This document shows positions 34,813 to 46,315 of a stretch of DNA of 64,000 nt, one piece after another. A model generated the notes under the pieces. The model had not been told where the DNA came from. It did not search any database and saw only the letters and a list, made by a program, of their open reading frames with translations. Made by a program: the position numbers and the translations under genes. The first letter of the stretch is position 1. Each line of letters starts with the position of its first letter. Where the stretch lies: the NCBI GenBank assembly GCA_010093605.1, contig MU004181.1:620001-684000 (forward strand), in the 5' to 3' direction. The stretch comes from Lophium mytilinum. Its lineage: Eukaryota > Ascomycota > Dothideomycetes > Mytilinidiales > Mytilinidiaceae.

Positions 34813-36328
34813 CTTCGATGCTTGTGCGTGGTATTGTAGGACGTTAAAAGTGTGGGGATATACTACTTAACGTTAGTTATGCTGCCCACTAGAGGTAAGG
34901 GTTCGGTAGATAGAGCTATGACAGGTCCTAGCTTCATTTTCCGGGGGAGAAGAAAAGTGGTCCGGGGCTGGTACCTAGGTGCAAAAGCGAAGTTGATATA
35001 TGAGAAACGAAAAGAAAGAAACGAAAAGAGTTGCCTGACAGCTTTTAAAAGAAACAGCAGGTCCGAAACGAGGGAGCTGCTTAACCGTTACGAGAACATT
35101 GCGCCGACAGCACAGATAACTTGTCCTCTTGGGGGTGTCCAGCGCTCTGGGCGAGCCAGGTGCAACCTGGACGGTGATCTTTGCGTGCGCGAACTGTTCA
35201 ACGGGGGCGGCTTCGATGCGGGCCGGTCCCGAATCCTGGAGGAGAGGTTAAGTGCGGCGATGGTTCTGGTCCCGGATCCCGGATGAAAATAGAAATGATT
35301 TCCAGATGCATTCAATAAACAAGAAGATGAAATGGAATGAGTACAATGTAGATGGGCGCGAGTCAGATGGAACATAGTGTGAAACTATAGCAGCATGTCC
35401 CTTGTCAGGGGACAACCAACCCAAGGGATTTTCAGCGTCGGTTCGGCGTAGACTGTGGACGTCTGTAGGCCTCCCTGGGACAACATCGTAGCGAGGTGGA
35501 TCGTACGATTGATGAGGCAATTCTAGATGAACCGTCGCAAAGGGTCGGTGGGGGCTCCCCCGTCGTTATGTATATGGCCTCATCATAAACATGATTGCGG
35601 CGGTGTATTGAATGCAAAGAAGAGGAGGAGCAGGTGTTTCGTCCGGTGTCGTTGAGGAAAGCTTACAGCATGTGGATGCGTCCCGTGGTCTAGCGTGAAA
35701 ATCAAGCCGCCACGGAGAAGGGAGCCCCGCGGCAATGCTGATGCCCGCACCGCTCATCACAACCCACCGTCTCGACTTTCCAACCAAAGCTGCAATAGTT
35801 TGGTCGTCTTGCCAGTCCTGAACGGGCTAGTTCGCCGGCGGCTCCACTGGGGAAGGAACTAGGGAGGGATCCGGAGGGTAAGTGGTGGCCATGGCGCATA
35901 GTCTGCGGATGGATAACGAAAAAAACACAGTAAACATGGGGAGGAGGACCACGTATAGGACTTGACGACTGCGGAGTTTCAAGAACCCAAGGCCTGTGTC
36001 AAATTTCAAGCAGTGCTAATTAGGCTGTCCATTAATTGACTAGATACTACTGAACAGCCGAGCTACCCCTTACAGTGGTGTTGAGTGAGCAGGAACTAAG
36101 CCAAGCAGAAACAAATCCGAGGGCTTAGAGTTATGACAGCGTACTGTATGTTTATCAAAATCTAAACGTTAGTACCGTGTTAGTATTTGTGTCACTTCAG
36201 AGTGTTCGAAGGTAGGAATTATTAGAGCACTTTTACTGTAAAAGCGTTACTATGTAGCCCGTGGGGTCAGATGAGGCAGCGCTGAGCTGCTATGAGTACA
36301 GATGTCTCCTATATGACATCGCGGTAAT
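34813..36328. other. Intergenic region with dispersed repeat copy A
   Basis: No gene is recognised. A copy of a dispersed repeat occupies about 35970-36160 (see separate entry). Confidence 0.5.
35970..36160 (+). repeat. Dispersed repeat, copy A
   Basis: Contains TTTCAAGCAGTGCTAATTAG, then CCCCTTACAGTGGTGTTGAG, then GCCAAGCAG and TTATG further on. The same blocks in the same order recur at about 47420-47590, 49560-49680, 49724-49870 and 62355-62540. Identity is moderate and the outer ends are unclear. Confidence 0.65.
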
Positions 36329-37506
36329 CTAAATCTTTGTTTCTCTCGGCCTGTGTCTCACAGCGCCCCAGTTCGACAGCGTTGCTCCGCCATCAATCTC
36401 GAACACACCGCCAGTCATGTGCGCGCCGCCAGCACTGCTCAAGAAGAGAATCAAACCCGCAAGATCCTCTGGCTTGCCCCATCGGCCGGAAGGTTGACCG
36501 ACGAGCAGGTTTTCGGCGTGGTTTTTGAGTCCAAAATCAGTCATTCGGGACGGGAAAACGCCGCTAGGATTGTCAGCTGCGAGTCTGAACAAAACATCTC
36601 GGAAATACGTACGGGCACACGCAGTTCACGGTAATGTGCTGTGGCATCAATTTTGATGCCGTGACTTTCGACAAATGTATGCATGCCGCCTTTGAAGGAC
36701 CATCTAGTTCACTATGTTAGTAGATTGATCATTGATTTGATCGGATGTATACATACAGCTGTACGTCCCGTTCCCAGGCGCAGCAAGTCCACCATCTGCA
36801 GATGTAACGTCAACGGTAGAGATGCCAGCCATCGATGCGATGTTAATGACACGGGAAGGGTTGTCAGCAGTTGCGCCTTTCAGCAGCAGCGGTTCTAAGC
36901 CGGCGGTTGCTAGAAAGGGTCAGTGAAAATCAGAGCAGTTGAGACGTAAACGCATACTATAGAACATGGCTTTGACGTTCAAAGCGTAGACCTTGTCCCA
37001 GCCACCTTCCGGGAAATCGTGGTATGGGGCTCCCCTACATATCCGATCGGTCAGATCACGTGATCGGAATGACGAAAAGATAATGATTGAAAGATAATGG
37101 TATACCATGAAGCTCCGGAGTTGTTCATAAGAACAGTTATCCGGTCCGTCATCTTCTTCACTTCAGCGACAAGCGCATCGCAGCCGGCTTTGTCTTTGAG
37201 ATCTGCAACGACGATATCACATTTTCCGGGGCCTAGGGCGTTCAACCTGGCGGCAGTCTAGTGTATAGTGAGTAAAGTAGTCGCTCGTAAGAAAATCAAA
37301 GAATAAGATAGGCATGCAGAATAAAAATGATGACCTACCTTCTCAAGTTCCGAGCGCTTCCTACTCGCGATTATTACTCTGGCACCGTTCTGGACAAAAC
37401 CCTGTGCAGCCATCTCACCCAGTCCAGTCGCGCCGCCAGTCACGAGAGCTACATGGTTGCTGAAGTCGAAGAGCTTTGGCACGGAGAGATTGGCTTCGGA
37501 CGTCAT
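36329..37506 (-). CDS. Short-chain dehydrogenase/reductase (RhlG-like SDR)
   Basis: Six exons: 37506-37339, 37257-37106, 37034-36958, 36909-36757, 36703-36613 and 36563-36329. Phases join to give 291 residues, typical for a classical SDR. The Rossmann motif TGGATGLG lies near residue 22, the NNSG motif (variant of NNAG) near residue 100, catalytic Ser in NIASMAG, and YGPSK as the Tyr-x3-Lys pair. The C-terminal FEIDGGATL is the usual SDR ending. It should reduce or oxidise a carbonyl/alcohol with NAD(P)(H). Many close fungal relatives carry the label rhamnolipid 3-oxoacyl reductase, which is a homology name and not a proven role here. Five introns in under 1.2 kb make it easy to mis-annotate. 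Confidence 0.92.
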
Positions 37507-37799
37507 GACGCAGTAGTAGGTGTTAGAGAGCGAGGGACAAGAGAGAGTTCTCAAAATACTGAATATGTGGAATATAAAATCACTGTTCTCTGGGGCATTG
37601 ATGGTTTTGTGCCCATCGACTTGGTCATAGCGACTCGAAGCGGAGAGCGGGGCGTCTAGGGAAAGAGGAGAGATGCCTCGGTGGTGAGAGTAGCTCGGCT
37701 CACAAGAAGGGTGCGTTAATATGGAGACTTGCTAGCCGCATTGGACTAGCCACCTCCGTCACGGTCACGAACGTCGCTCCGAACACGAAGCCTCTATCC

Positions 37800-38835
37800 A
37801 TCGCGTCAATCCAACCCCGTCCTCAGATAACGACTCCGACTTGTTGTTCTCTGACACATATCGGACCCTGACACTGAGGCGGATACAGACATTGAGCCAG
37901 GTACTAGCGAAGATGATGGTCTTGTGTTGGATAAGACTACGAAGCCTGATCTGAACTCTGAAGCTGGAGAGATTATCAAGGACATTGCTCAACTAAGGGC
38001 GGAGGGGCCAGCAAAGCCAAATCATACAAAGTTTACAACGAAACTATAGAAAAGAGAAGGCGATTTTTGGGAGAATTGAGATCTATGCTACTCGCATGCG
38101 CCTTAACGTCGTGAGCTCTTAAATAGTGCACTTTGGGTACTACTTTAAGATCGAACCAAAAACTAAGAGACCTCTAGCGGAACAGCTACGCGCGTGCACA
38201 CTAGGGATATTTGAAGCGTATCTCTGCTGGCGGAAGAAACATTCCCGTATTAAGAAGGAAAGCGCGATGCGAAGCTATTGGAAAAGGCTAAGCATGTACT
38301 ACATAGATCTCACATGCCATGTACGTCCAGGATCTCTACGCCATACTATACACACTCTGGGTGGATGACATCAAACCCCTCCATGGCTTTATCCGAGTTC
38401 AGATATTGCTGCTTCTACAGCCTTTCTTTGCGTCCGGTGACCCAGCGCTAGACTGAGTCGATCCCGGTATAGCTCTTTTCCGGGTTAGTACAGAAGCAAC
38501 TCGAGGACTGGTTGGCTAGAAGGGTGCTATTACCCCCTAAAGGCGCTCGGAGCTGCTCCCTTATAAGGTAAGTTCGTGGCTTGGTATTAGAGAGTAACCA
38601 CCGGACGCAAAGAGAGGCTGTACTCCTCAGCGCCGCCACAGCGACGGGACCTGGAGCCATCGTCGAGAGTACAAGTGCTAAAGGCAGCAATAAGGCACTC
38701 TCATTTAAGAACATCGAACCTCTAAAGGTTCGCAGCGTTAGAGATCCCAGCTAGAGTACCATCGTGGCGAATGTTAACCTCGAGAACATGATAAATAAAA
38801 AGAAAGATGGAAAACCGTAAGTTAACTAGCCGTTA
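37800..38835 (+). mobile_element. Decayed DUF3435 tyrosine-recombinase (Starship captain-like) gene
   Basis: Translated pieces on the plus strand match the conserved core of DUF3435 recombinases: RIKKESAMRSYWKRLSMYY at about 38250-38305, then DLYAILYTLWVDDI and RVQILLLLQ up to 38417, and after an inserted MITE, ATATGPGAIVES and KGSNKALSFKNIEPLKV to about 38750. The pieces lie in order but in more than one frame and with stops, so the gene is dead. DUF3435 proteins are the captains that move Starships, giant cargo-carrying DNA transposons of Pezizomycotina; a captain sits at the 5' end and points into the element, so any cargo would lie to the right. Whether a ship remains is not shown. Confidence 0.8.
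38418..38620. mobile_element. TA-flanked MITE copy B, nested in the captain relic
   Basis: Ends CAGCCTTTCTTTGCGTCCGG and its near-perfect inverted copy (TIR about 23 bp), flanked by TA at 38416 and 38621, which fits Tc1/mariner-pogo type insertion. It is 203 bp and non-coding. The captain-like reading resumes directly after it, showing that the MITE landed inside that gene. It is homologous along its length, in inverted orientation, to the copy at 39459-39662. Confidence 0.85.
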
Positions 38836-39254
38836 AGTTTGAACTTTGGGAGCGAGCCACCATCGCCGGCCTGCTCTTCAAGCTGATGCTAGACGACACA
38901 ACCCGAGTCAGGTATGTGAAGCCCTTCGCTAGGTCATCCCAAAAACAAGAGACGCAGCAGCCAAAAGCAAGAAAGTGAAAAAGTGAACAATTTGACGCAC
39001 CTAAGCACGGAAAAGTTGTAGAAATTCAGTCGCAGCAGCTGTTCCCAACCGTAGCACCTTACCCGATATATGGAGGTCCGAACAGATGTGAAAGGGCCAG
39101 CCCAGGCCTTTCTGGCTTCATTGCTGTGGAGCCTCATCGGTTCAGGGTCCACAAAGCAGATCCAAATCCAGGGGATTTGCCCTAGAAAGACCGCCGGGGC
39201 CCGAAATAGCACCCTTGTTCGGGCCTAAATTAGGCGAGGGCTGCCGTCTACTGT

Positions 39255-39283
39255 AGATAGTGTCGGAATTTCCGACACTATCT
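39255..39283. repeat. 29-nt near-perfect palindrome
   Basis: Arms of 14 bp around a single central T: AGATAGTGTCGGAA and its exact inverse. It could be two transposon ends abutted after an excision, or a dimeric protein-binding site. Confidence 0.75.
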
Positions 39284-39458
39284 GCATTATGCTTGGCGGC
39301 TCAGGTGGCTGGCTGGACAAGGCCAGGCTTGGAGATCCAACACCTTCATGTATCGTTGTGACGCACGTGTATCGTTGTGGCGCGAGAGTGGGGCCGGGTT
39401 GGCGGTAGTCTGAACCGAGCTGAGGGTCTCGCTTCAGCTATTCAGTGTGCCAGAAGTA

Positions 39459-39662
39459 CAGCAGTTCACCACGTCCGGTGAACAAGCGCTAAAATCAAGC
39501 CACAATCTTACCCTTTAAGGTAGCTTTTCCGGACGCCTTTAAGGGGAAATAGCAGCCTCCTAGCCAATCACTATTTGAGCCAGATCGATATTAGCCCGGA
39601 AAGGTGCTTTACCGGGGTCGACTCAGCTTCCGCGCTAGGTCACCGGACGTGGTGAACTGCTG
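39459..39662. mobile_element. TA-flanked MITE copy A
   Basis: 204 bp bounded by CAGCAGTTCACCACGTCCGG and its exact inverse, with TA on each side (39457, 39663). The interior aligns in reverse complement with copy B (shared blocks near CTGAGTCGA, TTTCCGGG, CCCTTAAAGG-like and TTGGCTAG). No coding capacity; would depend on a Tc1/mariner or pogo-type transposase supplied elsewhere. Confidence 0.85.
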
Positions 39663-40091
39663 TAATAGTCCCCGAATCATGGGTAATCCGTATTGACAGT
39701 TAGCCACGCCCTCGCGCAGCAGCCAATCGCACCACAACGAGTCTTCTTGAGCGCTACACTGGCTTTCTCTATCTTTTTCTAATCAGCCCGCTGAGCAGTC
39801 GTTTGCGCTGCGCACCGCTACGCCCGCGACGACCTGTCGGCTGCAGGCGCCCAGAGGCGTTACGAGGCGCGGCCAGCAGTGCGGCGGCGTCCTCAAGCGC
39901 CTGAACCTCCAGCTGCTCATCAAGCTCCAGGCCATGCAATCCCATACAGCACTGAATCGCGCGTGCCTGGCCAGGGCTGGCCGTCGGCAGGTACATGCAC
40001 ACTTGGCAGATACAAAAAAGAAGAACTCCCCATGTTCGTTTTCTCTTGAGACCATTTCCTTCACTGGTTCGAGAAAGAAATTCCCCCCAAT

Positions 40092-41717
40092 ATGCCTTCA
40101 TCATTACCATCCTCCTCATCTTCCGACAGCCTAGACAGTGGCATCAACGCTGCAAAACTAGAAGCAGCCAACCGCTATGTTCGCTGGAACCTATTATTTC
40201 TCCTAGTAATCTTCATCTTTCTTCTATTTCCAATATGGATGCCTCTTATTCCCTACGTCAACCAAGCAACCAACGTCGTCATCGTAATGATAATCGGTCT
40301 TTTCCAACTCATCTGGCTGGTAACCACCATTTGCGCCATTCGTCGAACACTGGCCATAAACAGCCGAAACAAGCTCAACACCACAAAAGCCCAAGATGTC
40401 GAATCAGCTGGCGCCACGGCCAACGACTACTCAACCATTCGTCACATAGTTGCCATGACCTTGTACAAGGAACCCATGAGCGTGCTGCAAACCACCTTGG
40501 ACTCTCTCGTGCAGCAAAAAGATGCCAAATCCCGCCTCTCCGTCATTATTGGCATGGAATGCCGCACACCTGACAAGGAAGCCGTACGCAAAGAAATCTA
40601 CGCAAATTACGAGAGCGAATTCTTCCGTCTCATCGTCACCTTCCACCCCTCGGGCATTCCTGGCGAAATCAGCGGCAAGTGCTCCAACATGAACTACGCC
40701 TGTCGCCAAGGCCTACAGATTCTCCGTCAAGATGTCGACTACAACTATGAGAAATACGAACACATCTTTACCAACTGCGACTGTGACGCCGTTTTTGATC
40801 CCGAATACATGCTGGAGCTGGAAACCGAGTACTCCAAGCTAGAATTCGCCGACCGCCACTCCTCCATCTGGCAATCTATCATCATCTACAAGCGCGACTC
40901 CATGCCCTTCTTTGTCGACATTACCGGTGTTTTGCGAACCTTTTTCTTCATGGGTGTTTTGATTCCCTGGAACATCAATCCCATGTCTCATTACTCTCTC
41001 AGTGTCAAGTTGTTGGAGGAGGGCGCCTTTACCCACCCGGCCTATCAGATGGAGGATATTATTGCCTTGATTCGCTACACCATCATCACACAAAGAGAAA
41101 TCCGCATCCGGCCTTTGAATCTCATTTCGATCAACGGTCCGACCTCTGGCGCCAACTACGTAGATGAAATCCGTGAGTGGGCCCTTCAGGTTCGCCGATG
41201 GACTATTGGCGCCGGCGAAGTCTTCCACTACTTCATTGTCAAGACCTACCGAATGCCTGGGCTCTATCTGTCCATCAGTTGGGCCACCCGCTTCTTTATT
41301 TACTACGGCCTCGTTCTCTGCGCCAGCGCCATCTTCTCTGTGTTTTGCCCCATCATTGTTCAGCTCATCAACATGGTTGCTGCCAAGCCTGATCGACTCT
41401 TCATTAGCGATTCTCTTTTTTCAACCATCTGTTTCATCTTCTTGGGAACGCAATACGCGTTTTTGCTTATCGTCACCGTCCTCGTTCGTTGGAGCCTACC
41501 TGTGCCCGATGATAGCAATAACAATTATGACAAGGGTCTTCGGGGGATTACAAAAGGCCTGTTGCATTGGATCTTGATGTTGCCGACCATTCTTGCCTAT
41601 AGCTTTGTAGAGTTCTATTCCTTCTTTGAATTGGCGTTTAGAGGAAAAGATGTTTGTAAGCATAATGCTGCTAGCAAGAACAATCTAATCATTGTAAAAG
41701 GTGCCGGGGATTCTTGA
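40092..41717 (+). CDS. Processive family-2 glycosyltransferase, membrane-bound
   Basis: Single exon, 541 residues. Two N-terminal TM helices (about 33-55 and 60-82), a cytosolic catalytic domain and three or more C-terminal helices (about 378-410, 425-460, 475-515). The catalytic set of chitin/cellulose/hyaluronan-type synthases is present: TLYKEP near 123, DCD (Asp230, Asp232), YQMEDI with the ED pair, and QVRRW (Gln366-Trp370). It therefore probably polymerises a nucleotide sugar at the plasma or Golgi membrane. It is much shorter than fungal chitin synthases and lacks their flanking domains, so the product is unknown. No intron, in a window where multi-exon genes are common, and it lies 1.3 kb downstream of the captain relic and 0.4 kb from a MITE. 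Confidence 0.88.
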   Translation: MPSSLPSSSSSDSLDSGINAAKLEAANRYVRWNLLFLLVIFIFLLFPIWMPLIPYVNQATNVVIVMIIGLFQLIWLVTTICAIRRTLAINSRNKLNTTKAQDVESAGATANDYSTIRHIVAMTLYKEPMSVLQTTLDSLVQQKDAKSRLSVIIGMECRTPDKEAVRKEIYANYESEFFRLIVTFHPSGIPGEISGKCSNMNYACRQGLQILRQDVDYNYEKYEHIFTNCDCDAVFDPEYMLELETEYSKLEFADRHSSIWQSIIIYKRDSMPFFVDITGVLRTFFFMGVLIPWNINPMSHYSLSVKLLEEGAFTHPAYQMEDIIALIRYTIITQREIRIRPLNLISINGPTSGANYVDEIREWALQVRRWTIGAGEVFHYFIVKTYRMPGLYLSISWATRFFIYYGLVLCASAIFSVFCPIIVQLINMVAAKPDRLFISDSLFSTICFIFLGTQYAFLLIVTVLVRWSLPVPDDSNNNYDKGLRGITKGLLHWILMLPTILAYSFVEFYSFFELAFRGKDVCKHNAASKNNLIIVKGAGDS

Positions 41718-42331
41718 GATCCATATGTCTGCCTGGCCTACCACTTTCGATAGAAGATATCATAGAATGACCAAGATTTGGGATATGCCGGATTTAACTT
41801 TATTTGGTCATGTTAAATTTTTTTTGACTCTTGCAGTGGTCAGGTCCTATGCGTGGTCCTCCTCCCCATGTTAATCACAACGTCGTCCAAACCTGAAGGT
41901 CGTCCCCCCCAACCATCAGAGCCCCCTTTGCTTGCCTGCTTGGTGTGCCGCGTGTGTAGCTATTCTACCTTGTCCTATTCATTTTAGTCGTGATTGACCC
42001 GGTCGTGGATGAGGAAAAAGCTACTTCCACGTACCGAGCTGGGCAAGCTAGATGGGGTTTAGGAAAATCGGAATGGAAAAATGTTGCGTTGCCTGATTGA
42101 CAGATATAACAATGATGTTTAGCCCATCGTTTCTCTACGTTTCGAACCTGTAGCCTAGAAAATAATGAATGTATACAGCTACCTACTTGCGAATGTCAGA
42201 TATGACGTCGCCCAGGCAGCAGTGGCACTATAACCGAAACAGCATAAGATCAGCACTAGCGCCATCATATTTCGCAAACATCCTCCTTTCCTCTCCACCG
42301 CACGCCTCCCACTGTTGTTCTCAACCTCAAA
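41718..42331. other. Intergenic region
   Basis: AT-richer spacer between GT2 and the SMI1-domain gene; nothing else is supported. Confidence 0.5.
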
Positions 42332-43930
42332 ATGACCCCGAAATTCGATCCCTCGAAGGTCCTCTACTCTGACCTTAGGGCAATAGAGTACTTGCTCAAA
42401 GACCTCACTCTAGAGTTCGCGGTGCTCGGATACTTGGACGTGGCACGCCGCTTGGTCTCCCTGCTCCACAGCCACGGCGGGCGAACTTCAGCTGCCGTTT
42501 CCATTGACCTTAAGAGCCTATGGTTCGCGTGGCAAGAAACGGGCGAATGGCCCACGGGCGAGCTCGAAAGGGCCAAGCGAGAGAAGAAAATGGTCCCCAA
42601 ATCCGGAGACGAAGAGCCAGCCCGCAAATCGCAACGCATTGCAGAGAAGCAAGCTGAGGAGAATTACCAAGCCGTAGAAGAAACACTGGTTGATATGGCC
42701 CAAGATTTTCCAAAGTCATGGTTCTTCCCGGATAAGTCAGCACTTGGCGGTCGAGCAAGCGGTGCGGAGGTGCCAGATGGTGAAGAAGCAAGTGCTATTA
42801 CGAAGGTGTTGGAGGCCATTCGAAATATGGACGACTTTGCCGATGCAACCTCTGGGAGTACTGCTATGGATAAATCCTCGGGACTCGTCCGGGCTCTGGA
42901 TTTGAGAATCAAGCTCGCTGACCAGGGTCACGTGGACGAGGACAAAGTACCGTCCGTAGACGAGATTCTGGGCATGATCGCAAGCAGAATGCACTCAAAT
43001 TATCAAATCAACTATCTTATTCAAAGCGCAAGAGCCTGGAAGATACTGAAGGACGGCGCCTTGGCCAAGGCAGTTGGCGTGGATGACGAAAAGGTTCAGT
43101 CCTTGGCAAAAGAGGTCGAAAAGACGTTCAAACTGCGGCTAGAAGGCGGAAAGAAAAGAAGGCCAGAACGGTCCATGTCAGAGCTTCTCAAAGAGCTAGC
43201 CCACAACACTGTCACCAACCCTAGCTCCAGGGAGGTTTTGATGGGAATGAAGGGAGACGAAGGCGAGCCCGATTCTCCTTTCGATGGAAGGAAGCCAGCA
43301 ACTCCAGAAGAGATTACGGAGCTCGAGAAACGGCTAAAGATTACTCTCCCAGATGACTACAAGGAGTTTCTGGGACTGACTAACGGCTTCGGGACAACGT
43401 GGGGTGGAATCCTCCACGACCCACCTTTGCATCCTACTACGGATGTAAACTGGTTTGGAGACGACGAGGATTACTTCTACGATCTTCATCTAGATCTCGT
43501 CGAGTCAGAAATCAACGCCATGGTTCGTGACTATCCCGTCATCGCCGATGCCGCGGACAGCTGGCCGACTGTCGGTATGGCGATTGATATTGGGAACGAA
43601 GACATCGACAGCGTGTGGCTGCTCCCTCCCGCAAATGTAGAGAAGCAAAGGGCTGCCTACCTGGAAATTCTGGACAACGAAATCTACCCAGAGGAACTCA
43701 AACGGAAGGTGCTATCGTCCATTGACGACTTTGCAGGTAGTCTTGAGAACTTCAAGAAGCTAGATTGGTGCACTTTGACTTGGGCATCTGGAGGATCTGC
43801 ACAGATGGAGTCCTTCTCAAGCTTCAAAGATTACATAGCCTCAAAAGTGGTGGATTCGGCGAACGAGTATCATCCTAACGGCGACGACGGAAACTTCGAG
43901 AACAAATGCTTTGCGTATAGCTGCCGATGA
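42332..43930 (+). CDS. SMI1/KNR4 (SUKH) domain protein
   Basis: Single exon, 532 residues, no signal peptide. Residues about 318-470 carry the SUKH fold pattern: TPEEITELEKRLKITLP followed by DDYKEFLGLTNGFG, then an acidic loop and a Trp-rich strand (DSVWLLPP). The N-terminal 300 residues are helical and charged, with a basic patch (AKREKKMVPK) and an acidic C-terminal third. In yeast, Knr4/Smi1 coordinates cell-wall synthesis and signalling; in bacteria SUKH domains are immunity proteins against polymorphic toxins. Which comparison applies to this protein is unknown. It follows the wall-type glycosyltransferase on the same strand, which fits a cell-wall link only loosely. Confidence 0.85.
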   Translation: MTPKFDPSKVLYSDLRAIEYLLKDLTLEFAVLGYLDVARRLVSLLHSHGGRTSAAVSIDLKSLWFAWQETGEWPTGELERAKREKKMVPKSGDEEPARKSQRIAEKQAEENYQAVEETLVDMAQDFPKSWFFPDKSALGGRASGAEVPDGEEASAITKVLEAIRNMDDFADATSGSTAMDKSSGLVRALDLRIKLADQGHVDEDKVPSVDEILGMIASRMHSNYQINYLIQSARAWKILKDGALAKAVGVDDEKVQSLAKEVEKTFKLRLEGGKKRRPERSMSELLKELAHNTVTNPSSREVLMGMKGDEGEPDSPFDGRKPATPEEITELEKRLKITLPDDYKEFLGLTNGFGTTWGGILHDPPLHPTTDVNWFGDDEDYFYDLHLDLVESEINAMVRDYPVIADAADSWPTVGMAIDIGNEDIDSVWLLPPANVEKQRAAYLEILDNEIYPEELKRKVLSSIDDFAGSLENFKKLDWCTLTWASGGSAQMESFSSFKDYIASKVVDSANEYHPNGDDGNFENKCFAYSCR

Positions 43931-45725
<1,795 letters not shown>

Positions 45726-46315
45726 ATGGGTATGACTTGATTTGGAATCGCTGCCTGTTTCTTTTTGGGGCCTGCTATGCTGTGCTTGAGCCGGAAAGGG
45801 GGGGCTTGTCGCACCTTGATTATTCAAGGCCTTGCCAACAAGATATTGGGTGAGACATGGCGAGGCAAAGTTATAGCTTTCCAGCCGCCAGCGGGAGTCT
45901 GTTTGTAGTTGGTACAGATTTTGCAAAAGTCACTTGCTTTTCAATGTTCTTCATGTCACAAGGGAAACACGCTCATTTCGCGAAACCGTGCAATCTTGAG
46001 ATGGCTTTTCTTGACACTGTTCGACGTCGAGAACAAGGACGAATCGCAATGCACGCTGAGACTTCACCTCCGTAAGCTCAACCGTATCAGTTCTGCGTTG
46101 AGTATACGGCGGCGTTAGCGAGGTAAGATGACGCTCTTTCAGCGTCATGGCTGACAAACTTCATTGAAGCCAGAAATTCCTATACTTACCTTCGATGGGA
46201 TTTCCTTGCACCACATATAGCAACCATCCTCCAACCGCATTTACCAAACTCTAACCAACACCCCCAGAATCCTCACACATCTAGATACTAATCCTGGAAA
46301 CCTGTAAAAACCACC
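45726..46315. other. Intergenic region with a small hairpin
   Basis: An 8-bp stem hairpin (ATGACGCT/AGCGTCAT with a 5-nt loop) lies near 46128-46148. No gene seen. Confidence 0.5.

Noticed and set aside
39769-40119. 116-codon minus-strand frame ending RSGAQRKRLLSGLIRKR
   Set aside because: It has some protein-like texture and may be a transposon scrap, but no family could be named and it overlaps the start of the GT2 gene.
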